Source of the DNA: Erythrobacteraceae bacterium
GTDB taxonomy: Bacteria; Pseudomonadota; Alphaproteobacteria; Sphingomonadales; Sphingomonadaceae
Reading direction: 5' to 3'
DNA length: 37,409 nucleotides
Assembly (NCBI GenBank): GCA_027486035.1
Contig: JAIXPX010000022.1
Span: 1 to 37,409 of the forward strand
Below are positions 1-8,157 of this stretch, in pieces. Under the pieces are notes generated by a model. That model was not told where the DNA came from and did not search any database. It saw nothing but the letters and a program-made list of their open reading frames with translations. A program made the position numbers and the translations under genes. How positions within the stretch are numbered: the first letter of the stretch is position 1; each line of letters starts with the position of its first letter.

Positions 1-131
1 CCCCAGGTCTCGGTCTTGGTGACCTTGCCGTTGCCGGCCTCGACGATTTCGGTGGCTTGCGCCGCCAGCGCGTCAACCTGAGCCTGGCTCAGATCCTGAC
101 GCGCAAGAAAGACGTGCTCGTAGAGCGCCAT
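1..131 (-). CDS. rpsF: 30S ribosomal protein S6, N-terminal part (cut by window edge)
   Basis: Only the first 43 codons are present; the gene runs off the left edge. The translation begins [19 protein letters not shown] and reaches a K-V-T-K-T-E-T-W-G stretch, the pattern of the S6 N-terminus (a beta strand reading YE.VF, then an amphipathic helix, then the G-K-V...E-x-W-G turn). S6 binds 16S rRNA with S18 in the small-subunit platform. The ATG is preceded on the minus strand by AAAGGA at good spacing. In related genomes rpsR and rplI follow, which would lie left of this window. The identification rests on a short fragment but the pattern is specific. Confidence 0.9.
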   Translation of the reverse strand, partial: MALYEHVFLARQDLSQAQVDALAAQATEIVEAGNGKVTKTETW

Positions 132-328
132 CTTGCGTCCTTTCACTTCCTGCCGATCGCTGGCTGATCCGACGCGGATGCGTGCGGGGCCCCTCCGGCT
201 TTCTTCGATACATCGCCGGGCGGTTCCCATGCGAAGCGGCGGCCCATACAGCAAGGACCGGCAATTGCAAGTCTTGTCCGGCGGGAACCGGCGCGGCACC
301 GCTGGTTTGATGATTCGCAACAAGGGGA

Positions 329-1282
329 ATGGACGTGCCTTCAGGTCTGGTCGCACTGCTTGACGATATTTCCGTAATTGCCAAGGCTTCGGCGGCCTCG
401 ATCGACGACGTGGCGGTCGCCGCCGGCCGCGCCGGGACCAAGACCGCAGGGGTTGTGATCGACGATGCGGCGGTCACGCCGAGCTACGTCACCGGCCTGT
501 CGCCCGCGCGCGAATTGCCGATCATCTGGAAGATCACCAAGGGCTCCTTGCGCAACAAACTGATCTTCCTGCTGCCGGGCGCGCTGCTGCTGTCCGAATT
601 CCTGCCCCAGGCGATCACCTACCTGCTGATCATCGGCGGCGCTTTTCTGTGTTACGAGGGCGCGGAAAAGGTGATGGAGAAGCTGGGTTTCGCCAGACAT
701 GGCGAGACGCTGGAGGACGAGATCACCGATCCGGTCGCCTTCGAGAATGAGCGGGTGGGCGGGGCGATCCGCACCGATTTCATCCTGTCGGCCGAGATCA
801 TGGCGATCGCGCTGGCGGAGGTTGCCGACGAGACGCTGGTGATGCGCGGGGCGGTGCTGGCGATGGTCGCCGTCGCGGTGACCGTGGCCGTCTACGGCGC
901 TGTCGGCCTGATCGTGAAGCTCGACGATATCGGCCTGCATCTCACCCGCAAGGCCGGCACCGGCGCGCAGGCCTTCGGGCGGTTCCTGCTGCGCTTCGTG
1001 CCGCGGCTGCTCACCGCCCTGTCGGTGATCGGCACGGCGGCGATGCTGTGGGTGGGCGGACATATCGTCGTCGACAGTCTGCACAAGCTCGGCTGGGACG
1101 GGCTCTACGGCCCGATCCATGCTGCCGAACACGCCGTGCACGAGCTGGCAGGGGCAGCGGGCGGCGCGCTCGGCTGGGTGACCGCCACCGCGCTTTCGGC
1201 GGCCTTCGGCCTGATCCTCGGCAGCCTCATCGCCCTGGTCCTGCACAAAGTGCTGGGTGTGGGCGCGGGCGAGGGCCACTAA
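329..1282 (+). CDS. DUF808 family (YedI-like) inner-membrane protein
   Basis: The protein is 317 residues and matches the DUF808/YedI family over its whole length: an N-terminal [13 protein letters not shown] stretch, an [18 protein letters not shown] segment, then [13 protein letters not shown]. Several hydrophobic segments (about residues 80-110, 155-205, 230-250 and 275-310) indicate a polytopic inner-membrane protein. The biochemical role of the family is unknown. The ATG at 329 sits only about two bases after AAGGGG; the GTG at 335 has better spacing from the same ribosome-binding site and gives [11 protein letters not shown], which fits the usual family start, so 335 may be the true start. 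The GST gene begins 11 bases downstream, suggesting cotranscription. Confidence 0.85.
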   Translation: MDVPSGLVALLDDISVIAKASAASIDDVAVAAGRAGTKTAGVVIDDAAVTPSYVTGLSPARELPIIWKITKGSLRNKLIFLLPGALLLSEFLPQAITYLLIIGGAFLCYEGAEKVMEKLGFARHGETLEDEITDPVAFENERVGGAIRTDFILSAEIMAIALAEVADETLVMRGAVLAMVAVAVTVAVYGAVGLIVKLDDIGLHLTRKAGTGAQAFGRFLLRFVPRLLTALSVIGTAAMLWVGGHIVVDSLHKLGWDGLYGPIHAAEHAVHELAGAAGGALGWVTATALSAAFGLILGSLIALVLHKVLGVGAGEGH

Positions 1283-1293
1283 GGCCACCGCCC

Positions 1294-1935
1294 ATGACCA
1301 AGCCCGTTCTCTACACCTGCGCCCGTTCGCGCGGTCTGCGCGCGACCTGGGCGGCCGAGGAGGCCGGGGTCGACATCGACCTCAAGGTGCTCCCGTTCCC
1401 GCCGCGCTACCTCGCGCCCGAATACCTCGCCATCAACCCGCTCGGCACCGTGCCGCTGCTGGTGGATGGGACAAGCCGCATGACCGAGAGCTGCGCCATC
1501 GCCCATTACCTCGCCAGCAAGGACGGGCCGAGCGATCTGGTGATCGCGCCGGGCGAGCGGGACTATGCCGAGTATTGCGACTTCACCTACCACGCCGACG
1601 CGACGATCACCTTCCCGCAGACGGTCTATATGCGCTTTGTCCTGTTCGAGAAGGACAAGGGATTGCAGGAGGCGGGGCATGCCTATGCCAAGTGGTACTG
1701 GAAGCGCCTCGTCAAGGTCGAGCAGCGGCTCGAGGGGCGGGAATTCCTGTGCGGCGACCGCTTCACCGTCGCCGATATCTGCGTGGGCTATGCGCTGATC
1801 CTCTCGGCGAGCGTGGGGCTCGACGAGGGCGTGCCGGAAAGCCTCAAGGCCTATCGCGAGCGCCTCACCGCGCGCCCGGCCTACCAGCGGGCGTTCCAGC
1901 GCGAGGAGGAGGGGCGCGAGGCGCTTGCGGGCTAG
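1294..1935 (+). CDS. glutathione S-transferase family protein
   Basis: This is a 213-residue protein with the two-domain GST layout. The N-terminal thioredoxin-like half has LYTCARSRGLRATWAAEEAG (strand, turn, helix) and the cis-proline/glutathione-binding stretch NPLGTVPLLVDG followed by MTESCAIAHYLA, the usual ES glutathione contact. The C-terminal helical half contains FLCGDRFTVADICVGYAL, the conserved N-capping-box region of GSTs. Conjugation or isomerisation of small electrophiles in the cytoplasm is the family role; the substrate cannot be read from the sequence. The first turn reads TCARS, so a Cys or Ser rather than a Tyr probably contacts glutathione. It follows the DUF808 gene closely. 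Confidence 0.85.
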   Translation: MTKPVLYTCARSRGLRATWAAEEAGVDIDLKVLPFPPRYLAPEYLAINPLGTVPLLVDGTSRMTESCAIAHYLASKDGPSDLVIAPGERDYAEYCDFTYHADATITFPQTVYMRFVLFEKDKGLQEAGHAYAKWYWKRLVKVEQRLEGREFLCGDRFTVADICVGYALILSASVGLDEGVPESLKAYRERLTARPAYQRAFQREEEGREALAG

Positions 1936-2010
1936 CTTGCCCGGTCCGACATAGCCAGACGCCCATGACCAGTGTCGATACCGCCATTCGCTTCATAATT
2001 GCCCCTTGGC

Positions 2011-2041
2011 TTGTCTAATATCCTGATAAAAGTTATATAAT
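2011..2041 (+). promoter_or_regulatory. possible sigma70-type promoter in an AT-rich patch
   Basis: The 1936-2201 gap is mostly GC-rich, but about 1990-2045 is strikingly AT-rich. It contains TTGTCT (2011-2016) and either TTATAT (2033-2038, 16-base spacer) or TATAAT (2036-2041, 19-base spacer). This would transcribe the transglutaminase-like gene with a leader of about 150 bases. The leader also has a short hairpin (GTCAG, loop, CTGAC) near 2161-2175. No riboswitch class was recognised. This is a motif match only. Confidence 0.4.
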
Positions 2042-2201
2042 CAACGAGGGCCGGCCTCAAGCAGCCTCTTCAATCGCGGTGGCATGCGCATCGCGCGGCG
2101 GCCCGGCATAGGCAAAATCACCCCCCATAGGGTATTGCGCCTGCGGCTATAGCGTCTGATGTCAGCGTGACTGACCTATGGATGCCGAGTAGCCTCCTCT
2201 C

Positions 2202-3008
2202 TTGCCCCAGTTCGCCGACAGGACCACCGCCTTGCGCCTCCGGATCAATGTCCAGCTCGATTACGGCCTCGCGCGTCCCTGCGATCTGCTGCTCCAGATC
2301 GAGGCGGCGGCGATCCCCGGGCAGCGGATCGTGCAGGCGCAGCTTGATCTGTCGACCTGCCAGCATTTCGCCCGCGTGCCCGCGCAGGACCATGTCGGCG
2401 AGCGCATCTGGCTGCGCAAGGAAGGCCAGCTCCTTGTCGATTACCGCGCGACCGTTGCGATCGAGCGGATCGTACGTGATGTGGCGAGCCTTCCCGCGCT
2501 CCCGCCGCACCGCCTGCCCGGCGAGACGGTGCAATACCTCCTGCCGTCACGCTACTGCCCCTCGCACCAGTTCACTGACTTCGTGAACGAGCGTTTCGGG
2601 CATCTCGCGGGTGGTGCCCGGCTTGCGGCGATGCGCGACTGGGTGGCGGGGCACCTCGCCTATGTGCCGGGCTCCAGCCATTCGGAGACCACGGCCGCCG
2701 ACACCTTCCATGCGGGGCAGGGCGTGTGCCGCGACTACGCGCACCTGCTCATCACCCTCGCGCGCGCGGGCGAGATCCCGGCGCGCTATGCCAGCGTCTA
2801 TGCGCCGGGCGTGACCCCGCCCGATTTCCATGCCGTGGCCGAGGTGTTCCTTGGCGGCCAGTGGCATCCGGTCGACGCGACCGGCATGGCGCAGGCGGCA
2901 GAAATGGCAGTGATCGGGGTCGGACGCGACAGCGGCGATGTGGCCTTCCTCACCGCCTTCGGTCCGCTCTACTTCCGTAGCCAGAGCGTCGAGGTGACCG
3001 CGCTCTAG
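2202..3008 (+). CDS. transglutaminase-like cysteine protease/peptidase family protein
   Basis: The 268-residue protein carries a C-terminal transglutaminase-like core. The Cys motif is GQGVCRDYAHLLITLAR, the His lies in PPDFHAVAEVFLGGQWHPVD and the Asp in VDATG, giving the complete Cys-His-Asp triad. The N-terminal ~110 residues form a beta-rich region typical of bacterial transglutaminase-like proteins. Members act as peptidases, amidases or transglutaminases; the substrate is unknown and no signal peptide is visible. The frame opens just after a TAG at 2190, so the start must be TTG 2202 or TTG 2232; neither has a strong ribosome-binding site. Its stop overlaps the acyl-CoA synthetase stop on the other strand through a shared CTAG. 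Confidence 0.82.
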   Translation: MPQFADRTTALRLRINVQLDYGLARPCDLLLQIEAAAIPGQRIVQAQLDLSTCQHFARVPAQDHVGERIWLRKEGQLLVDYRATVAIERIVRDVASLPALPPHRLPGETVQYLLPSRYCPSHQFTDFVNERFGHLAGGARLAAMRDWVAGHLAYVPGSSHSETTAADTFHAGQGVCRDYAHLLITLARAGEIPARYASVYAPGVTPPDFHAVAEVFLGGQWHPVDATGMAQAAEMAVIGVGRDSGDVAFLTAFGPLYFRSQSVEVTAL

Positions 3009-4546
3009 GCGGCCTGATCGGGGCTGACAGGCCTTGCGGAAAGCTCGCGCCGCAGCAGCTTGCCGATGGGATCGCGGGGCAGCTGGTCGACGAATTCGAT
3101 ATAGCGCGGGCGTTTGTAGCCGGCGATCTGGCCCTTGAAGCGGGCGGTAATCTCCTCGCGGGTGAGGGTCTGGCCGGGCTTGAGCACCACGAAGGCCTTC
3201 ACCGCCTCGCCCCACTGCCGGTCGGGCACCCCGCAGCAGCCCGCGTCGGCGACCTCGGGCATGGCGGCGAAGATGGCGTCGACCTCTGCCGGATAGACAT
3301 TCTCGCCGCCGGTCTTGATCAGCTCCTTGGCGCGCCCAAGCAGGTAGCCGCGCCCGCGTTCGTCCATCGTGCCGAGGTCGCCGGTGCGCAGCCAGCCGTG
3401 GCCGAGGGCAGCGCGGGAGGCCTCCTCGTTGCGCCAGTAGCCGAGCATCACCGAGGGGCCGCGCAAGCACAGCTCGCCTTCCTCCCCGGGGGGGAGGTGA
3501 TGGCCGTCCGGATCGAGCACGGTCATGGTCACATGCGGCAGGGTCCAGCCGATCGAGCGGGGGGCTTCGAGCATGTCGGCATAGTCGATGAAGGTCGCAA
3601 AGCCGCAGATCTCGGTCTGGCCGTAGCCGCCGACGACCCGCGCGTCCCAGTCTGTCTCGATGAATTCATACATCTGCGGGCGCCCCATGCCCGCCCCGCC
3701 GGTGTAGTTGGTAAGCGGCATCCGGCCATCGCGCACCGGGTTCATCCCCAGCCACGGGAAGCAGATCGTCGGGAAGGCGCTGGTGGTGGTGCAGCCCTCG
3801 CGGTGGAGGAGTTCGAGGATTGCGGCATTGTCATCGTCGCGTGCCGCAAAGACCGAGGTACCCCCGCAGGCGAGCATCGCGGCGACCTGCTGCATGCCGA
3901 CGACATGGAACAGCGGGTTGACCGAAAGCAGCACTTCTTCGTGGGTGAAACGCCGGTGCTGCGCAAAGCCCAATGCCGCCGCCGCGACCGCGCTTCCGGC
4001 CTGAAGGCAGCCCTTGGGCCTGCCGGTCGTGCCGCTGGTGTACATCATGTAGAGCGGGCGCTCGGGCTGTAAGTTGAGACCCAGATCGTAAGGCTGTTGG
4101 ATCGGGCCGAGGGTGGTTCCTACAACGCCTTCAAAAAACCCGTCCCCCGCATGACTTTCATCAACTTGGTGCACTTCTCCTGCCTCAGCCTCTTGTAAAA
4201 GCGAGGAAAATCGAGGGTTGACGAAGGTCATGGCGACCTCGGCATTGCTCAGGATCCACGCGATCTCGGCCGGTGCGAGCCGCCAGTTGAGCAGGACGCT
4301 GATCGCCCCGATGCGCGCGGCCGCCAGCAGCGTGGTGAGGAACGGCGCGCCGTCGGTCATAAGGATCGCGATGCGGTCGCTTGGGCCGATGCCCCGCGCC
4401 AGCATCCAGCGCGCCAGGTTGGTGACACGGGTATCGAGCTGTTCCCACGTCAGGCGCTGGGAGCCGTCGATCGTGGCAAGCCGGTGGGCGTGGCGCTGGG
4501 CGCAGTTCGCCAGCAGCGTATCGAGGGAGAGGTCGCGCGAATGCAT
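3005..4546 (-). CDS. AMP-dependent acyl-CoA synthetase/ligase (ANL superfamily)
   Basis: The 513-residue protein has all core ANL motifs: the P-loop-like YTSGTTGRPKG near residue 170, GGYGQTEICG near 310, the hinge region RTGDLG near 395, the RAKELIKTGGENVYPAEVD segment after it, and the C-terminal DPIGKLLRREL lysine loop that catalyses adenylation. The family activates a carboxylic acid with ATP and joins it to CoA. The motif spacing fits medium/long-chain or aromatic acyl-CoA synthetases such as crotonobetaine/carnitine or cyclohexanecarboxylate types; the substrate cannot be assigned. The stretch about 4080-4215 (linker before the SGTTG motif) is poorer in G+C than its surroundings. The gene converges with the transglutaminase gene by a four-base stop overlap. 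Confidence 0.88.
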   Translation of the reverse strand: MHSRDLSLDTLLANCAQRHAHRLATIDGSQRLTWEQLDTRVTNLARWMLARGIGPSDRIAILMTDGAPFLTTLLAAARIGAISVLLNWRLAPAEIAWILSNAEVAMTFVNPRFSSLLQEAEAGEVHQVDESHAGDGFFEGVVGTTLGPIQQPYDLGLNLQPERPLYMMYTSGTTGRPKGCLQAGSAVAAAALGFAQHRRFTHEEVLLSVNPLFHVVGMQQVAAMLACGGTSVFAARDDDNAAILELLHREGCTTTSAFPTICFPWLGMNPVRDGRMPLTNYTGGAGMGRPQMYEFIETDWDARVVGGYGQTEICGFATFIDYADMLEAPRSIGWTLPHVTMTVLDPDGHHLPPGEEGELCLRGPSVMLGYWRNEEASRAALGHGWLRTGDLGTMDERGRGYLLGRAKELIKTGGENVYPAEVDAIFAAMPEVADAGCCGVPDRQWGEAVKAFVVLKPGQTLTREEITARFKGQIAGYKRPRYIEFVDQLPRDPIGKLLRRELSARPVSPDQAA

Positions 4547-4581
4547 GGGGCGAGGCTAACCTGCCCGAGCCGCCTCATCCA

Positions 4582-4830
4582 TCAGCGATTTTGCGAAGGC
4601 ACCTGATCAAGATCGGTCCCGCAACGCGTGCAGGTCCGGTTCGGCCAGGGCACGACCAGAGGTCCGCGGAAGAAGGCGTTCTTGCCGCATTTCGGGCAGT
4701 TGAAGCGCAGCATCGGGGCGTTCGCCACGATCAGCATGATGATCGCCGCCGCGAAGGCGATGCTCGAATGGCCGTAGAAGCGATCGGTCGCCAGCACCAG
4801 CAGCACAGCCAGCGCCAGGACGCCGAGCAT
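4582..4830 (-). CDS. small membrane protein with C-terminal zinc ribbon
   Basis: The predicted product has about 82 residues from ATG 4830. It has two adjacent hydrophobic helices (MLGVLALAVLLVLAT and IAFAAAIIMLIVANAPML), then a four-cysteine zinc ribbon: CPKCG, about 20 residues, CTRCG. The layout resembles small DUF983-like or prokaryotic membrane zinc-ribbon proteins, but no family is assigned firmly. The ATG is preceded by GGGACGG. The frame is open further upstream into the Mur ligase gene, so a slightly longer start near 4868 is possible. It lies immediately downstream of the Mur ligase gene on the same strand and is probably cotranscribed with it. Confidence 0.65.
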   Translation of the reverse strand: MLGVLALAVLLVLATDRFYGHSSIAFAAAIIMLIVANAPMLRFNCPKCGKNAFFRGPLVVPWPNRTCTRCGTDLDQVPSQNR

Positions 4831-4865
4831 CCGTCCCGCGTGGCGGGCGGCGCGGGCGTAAAGGC

Positions 4866-6293
4866 TCAGGGAAGGCGGGCGAGGATCGATTGCGCGAACT
4901 CCGTCAGGGTGTCGTCGCGCGCGCCCATGACCGCGATCCGGTCGCCGGGGCGGGCGAGGGCAAGGATCCGTGTCCCGCAGGCCTCGCGGCTGGCGATATG
5001 CTCGGCCTTGCCCCCGGCCGCGCTGATCAGATCGACGATGCGCCCGGTGCCGACGCTGCGGTCGACCGTGCCGCCGAAATAGACCGGGTCGCACATGATC
5101 GTGATGTCTTCCGGCCCCAGCTCGCGGGCGAAGGTGCGGGCGAGTTCCTCGCCCATCTGGCGCAAGGGGCCGTAGCCATGGGGCTGGAAGAAGGCGATGA
5201 CGCGTCCCGGGGTCGCCTTCAGGGTGCGCAAGGTGGCGGCGCATTTTTCCGGATTGTGGCCGAAATCGTCGATCACCGTGATGCCTGCGGGCGAGCTGCC
5301 GATCACGTCGAAGCGCCGCGCGAGGCCGGCAAAGCTGCGCAGCGCGGCGGCCGCCTGGGCCAGGTCGATGCCCACGGCCCTGGCCGCTGCGATCGCTGCC
5401 AGCGCGTTCGACAGGTTGTGGAGGCCGGGCATCGGCACCACCAGCGGGAAGACCTCGCGCCGCCGGTTGTCGACCAACACCGCCTCGACCGCCCGGTCGG
5501 TGAGCGTGATGCTGGCAGGATCGACGGTGATCTCGGCATCCTGCGCCTTGATCCCGAAGGTGACTGCCGGGCCTGCCCGCTCGGCTAGGAAGCCGGCTTC
5601 CTCGCTGTCGAGATTGACCACGGCCGTGCCCGAGGCGGCAAGGTAGCCGCCGAACAGCACGCGCAGTTCCTCGATGCTCTTGTGGTCGAGGCTGACATTG
5701 AGCAGCACGCCCACGGTCGGGCGATAGAGCGCGATCGAGCCGTCGCTCTCGTCCACCTCGCTCACGAACACGCCGGATGATCCGGTGCGGGCGCTGGCGA
5801 AGGGGTTTTGCGGGGCGACGAAGTTCTTCATCACCGCCCCGTTCATGATCGTCGGATCGTGGCCCGCCTGCGCCAGGATCCAGCCGATCATCCCGGTGAC
5901 GGTCGATTTGCCCGAGGTGCCGCCGATGGCGACCGAGACGTCGGCCGTGTTGAACAGGCGCGAGAGCAGTTCGGCGCGGCTCAGGCGCTCGCAGCCCAGC
6001 GCCCGGGCGCGGGCGACTTCGGGCACGGTGTCCTCGATCGCGGCCGAGGCGACCAGCACCTGATCGGGCGAGGTGACGCCGCTGCCGTCCTGCGGGAACA
6101 GCGCGAAGCCGTTCGCTTCCATCCAGGCGAATTTCGCCGGCGAGCGGCCCTGGTCGCGGCTGCGGTCCGAGCCTGCGACCGGGTGGCCGAGCCCTTGCGC
6201 GATCTGCGCGAGCGGCAGCATCCCGGAGCCGCCGATGCCGCAGAAAAACAGCGGCCGCTCTGAAAGCGACCTGGCGTCGGACCCCTTATCCAT
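4866..6293 (-). CDS. mpl: Mur ligase family protein (Mpl/MurC-type UDP-MurNAc peptide ligase)
   Basis: The 475-residue protein has the three-domain Mur ligase order: an N-terminal UDP-binding Rossmann part (FFCGIGGSGMLPLAQIAQ), the ATP-binding centre with GGTSGKST near residue 125, EVDESDGS, NVSLDHK, and the C-terminal domain with DDFGHNPEK. MurC adds L-Ala to UDP-MurNAc; Mpl adds the recycled tripeptide. The P-loop reads GTSGKST instead of the usual GTHGKTT, so this is a divergent member. Its length lies between MurC and Mpl. A divergently transcribed LD-carboxypeptidase 56 bases away makes the recycling ligase Mpl the better guess, since canonical murC normally lies in the dcw cluster. The family is certain; the subtype is inferred. 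Confidence 0.72.
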   Translation of the reverse strand: MDKGSDARSLSERPLFFCGIGGSGMLPLAQIAQGLGHPVAGSDRSRDQGRSPAKFAWMEANGFALFPQDGSGVTSPDQVLVASAAIEDTVPEVARARALGCERLSRAELLSRLFNTADVSVAIGGTSGKSTVTGMIGWILAQAGHDPTIMNGAVMKNFVAPQNPFASARTGSSGVFVSEVDESDGSIALYRPTVGVLLNVSLDHKSIEELRVLFGGYLAASGTAVVNLDSEEAGFLAERAGPAVTFGIKAQDAEITVDPASITLTDRAVEAVLVDNRRREVFPLVVPMPGLHNLSNALAAIAAARAVGIDLAQAAAALRSFAGLARRFDVIGSSPAGITVIDDFGHNPEKCAATLRTLKATPGRVIAFFQPHGYGPLRQMGEELARTFARELGPEDITIMCDPVYFGGTVDRSVGTGRIVDLISAAGGKAEHIASREACGTRILALARPGDRIAVMGARDDTLTEFAQSILARLP

Positions 6294-6349
6294 AGCCGGC
6301 TTGGTTATTGGCTTGCGCGGCGCCTTACAAGCCTCATAGGCTAGGGGCC

Positions 6350-7180
6350 ATGACGAATATCGCGATCTGCGCGCCGGCCACCCCGATCACCCGCGAGCAC
6401 AAGCAAGCGCTCGAGGTGCTGGTCGCGGCCGAGTTCCCGGGGCACCGCGTCACCTTCCATGATCAATGTTTCGAGCGCGCCGGGCATTTCGCGGGGGATG
6501 ACCTGCGGCGCCTGACCGCGCTCCTCGAATGCGCCAACGACCCCGCCTTCGATGTCGTGTGGTTCGCCAAGGGCGGCTACGGCTCGAACCGCATTGCCGA
6601 AGCGGCAGTCGCGCAAATGAACCGCCATGCGCGGGCCAAGACCTTTGTCGGCTTCTCGGATGCCGGTTACCTCCTCGCCGCGCTCTACCGCGCCGGGATC
6701 GGCCAGTCGGTCCATGGCCACATGCCGGTCAGCGTGCGCTCGGACGGGGGCAAGGAGGCGATCCGGCGGGTGCTGCGCTGGCTCGAGGGCGATACCAGCG
6801 GGGTGGAGCCGAGCCTCGACGGGGTGACGCCGGCGGCCGCCTTCAACCTCATCACCCTCGCCATGCTCGCCGGCACGCCGCTGATGCCCGACCTCACTGG
6901 CCATGTGCTGATGGTCGAGGAGGTGTCGGAACATCTCTATTCCATCGACCGCCTGTTCTTCCACCTCGCCGGCACCCTGCCGCGGCTCGCCGGCCTCAGG
7001 CTCGGCCATGTCACCGACGTGCCGGAAAACTACGTGGAATTCGGCCAGAGCGAGGAGGACATCGCCCGCTTCTGGTGCGACCGGGCGGGCATCCCCTATC
7101 TCGGCCGGGCCGAGATCGGGCATACTTCTGCCAACAGGGTTGTGCCCTTCGGCCTTGCCAGTCCGCCCGTGCGGACGTAA
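6350..7180 (+). CDS. ldcA: LD-carboxypeptidase (S66 family, murein recycling)
   Basis: The 276-residue protein matches S66 peptidases. The nucleophile elbow is GFSDAGYLL with Ser103, the catalytic Glu lies in MVEEVSEHLYSIDRLF, and the His lies in the C-terminal EIGHTSANRVVPFG. WFAKGGYGSNRI is the conserved N-terminal signature. LdcA removes the terminal D-Ala from cytoplasmic murein tetrapeptide, giving the tripeptide that Mpl reattaches to UDP-MurNAc. The gene starts 56 bases from the Mur ligase gene in the opposite direction, so the two probably share a bidirectional promoter region. ATG 6350 follows TAGGGGCC. The protein is shorter than the roughly 300-residue E. coli enzyme but keeps all catalytic positions. 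Confidence 0.88.
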   Translation: MTNIAICAPATPITREHKQALEVLVAAEFPGHRVTFHDQCFERAGHFAGDDLRRLTALLECANDPAFDVVWFAKGGYGSNRIAEAAVAQMNRHARAKTFVGFSDAGYLLAALYRAGIGQSVHGHMPVSVRSDGGKEAIRRVLRWLEGDTSGVEPSLDGVTPAAAFNLITLAMLAGTPLMPDLTGHVLMVEEVSEHLYSIDRLFFHLAGTLPRLAGLRLGHVTDVPENYVEFGQSEEDIARFWCDRAGIPYLGRAEIGHTSANRVVPFGLASPPVRT

Positions 7181-7218
7181 CGGCGCGCGCCACATTCACG
7201 GCACAAGCGGGGACAGCA

Positions 7219-8157
7219 ATGCGCGCTTTCATCTTTCCGGGGCAGGGTAGCCAGAAGGTCGGCATGGGCGCCGAGCTCGCCGCAGCGAGCGCAGCCGCCC
7301 GCGACGTCTTCGGCGAGGTCGACGAGGCACTGCGCCAGAACCTTTTCGCGCTCATGCGCGAGGGGCCCGAGGACCGGCTCACCCTGACCGAGAACGCCCA
7401 GCCGGCGATCATGGCCAATGCTATCGCCACGCTCCGCGTGCTCGAGCGCGATTTCGGGGTGAAGATCCTCGAGACGGCAAATTGCGTCGCCGGACACTCG
7501 CTCGGCGAATACACCGCGCTTGCTAGCATCGGCGCCTTCACCCTTGCCGATACCGCGCGCCTGCTCAAGCTGCGCGGCTGGGCGATGCAGCAGGCGGTGC
7601 CGGTGGGCGAGGGGACCATGGCGGTGCTGCTCGGCGCCGATATCGACCAGGCTAAGGCGCTGGCCGAGGCGGCCGCACAGGGCGAAGTCTGCGAAGTCGC
7701 CAACGACAATGATCCCTCGCAGGTCGTGCTCTCGGGCCACACCGGCGCGATCGAGCGCGCGGTGGCGCTCACCAAGGAACACGGGATCAAGCGCGGCATG
7801 ATCCTCAATGTCTCGGCGCCGTTCCACTCCTCGCTGATGGCGCCCGCTGCCGAGCGCATGGCCCACGCCCTTGCCGCGACCCCGCCCAAGGCGCTGGCCC
7901 TGCCGCTCTACGCCAATGTCACCGCGGCCCCCGTCACCGACCCCGACGAGGAGCGCGCGCTGCTGGTCGAGCAGGTCACCGGCCGGGTGCGCTGGCGCGA
8001 AAGCGTGCTTGCCATGCGCGCCGATGGCGTGGAACACTTCGTCGAACTGGGCGGCAAGGTGGTCGGCCCGATGGTCGGCCGGATCGACAAGGACGCGCAG
8101 GTGACCAGCCTCGTGACCATGCAGGACCTCGAGGCCTTCGCGAAGGAGATCGCGTGA
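7219..8157 (+). CDS. fabD: malonyl-CoA:ACP transacylase
   Basis: The 312-residue protein begins MRAFIFPGQGSQKVGMG, the FabD N-terminus with the GQGSQ oxyanion loop. The nucleophile elbow is AGHSLGEYTAL with Ser near residue 94, and FHSSLMAPAAERM carries the catalytic His. The enzyme moves malonyl from CoA to acyl carrier protein for type II fatty-acid synthesis in the cytoplasm. The length is normal for the family. The stop overlaps the fabG start in TGATG, showing translational coupling. acpP and fabF, often next in alphaproteobacteria, are not here. Confidence 0.96.
   Translation: MRAFIFPGQGSQKVGMGAELAAASAAARDVFGEVDEALRQNLFALMREGPEDRLTLTENAQPAIMANAIATLRVLERDFGVKILETANCVAGHSLGEYTALASIGAFTLADTARLLKLRGWAMQQAVPVGEGTMAVLLGADIDQAKALAEAAAQGEVCEVANDNDPSQVVLSGHTGAIERAVALTKEHGIKRGMILNVSAPFHSSLMAPAAERMAHALAATPPKALALPLYANVTAAPVTDPDEERALLVEQVTGRVRWRESVLAMRADGVEHFVELGGKVVGPMVGRIDKDAQVTSLVTMQDLEAFAKEIA

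Noticed and set aside
4080..4215. Foreign insertion in the acyl-CoA synthetase gene
   Set aside because: Composition dips here, but the segment is the variable linker before the SGTTG motif, the frame is normal and there are no flanking repeats.
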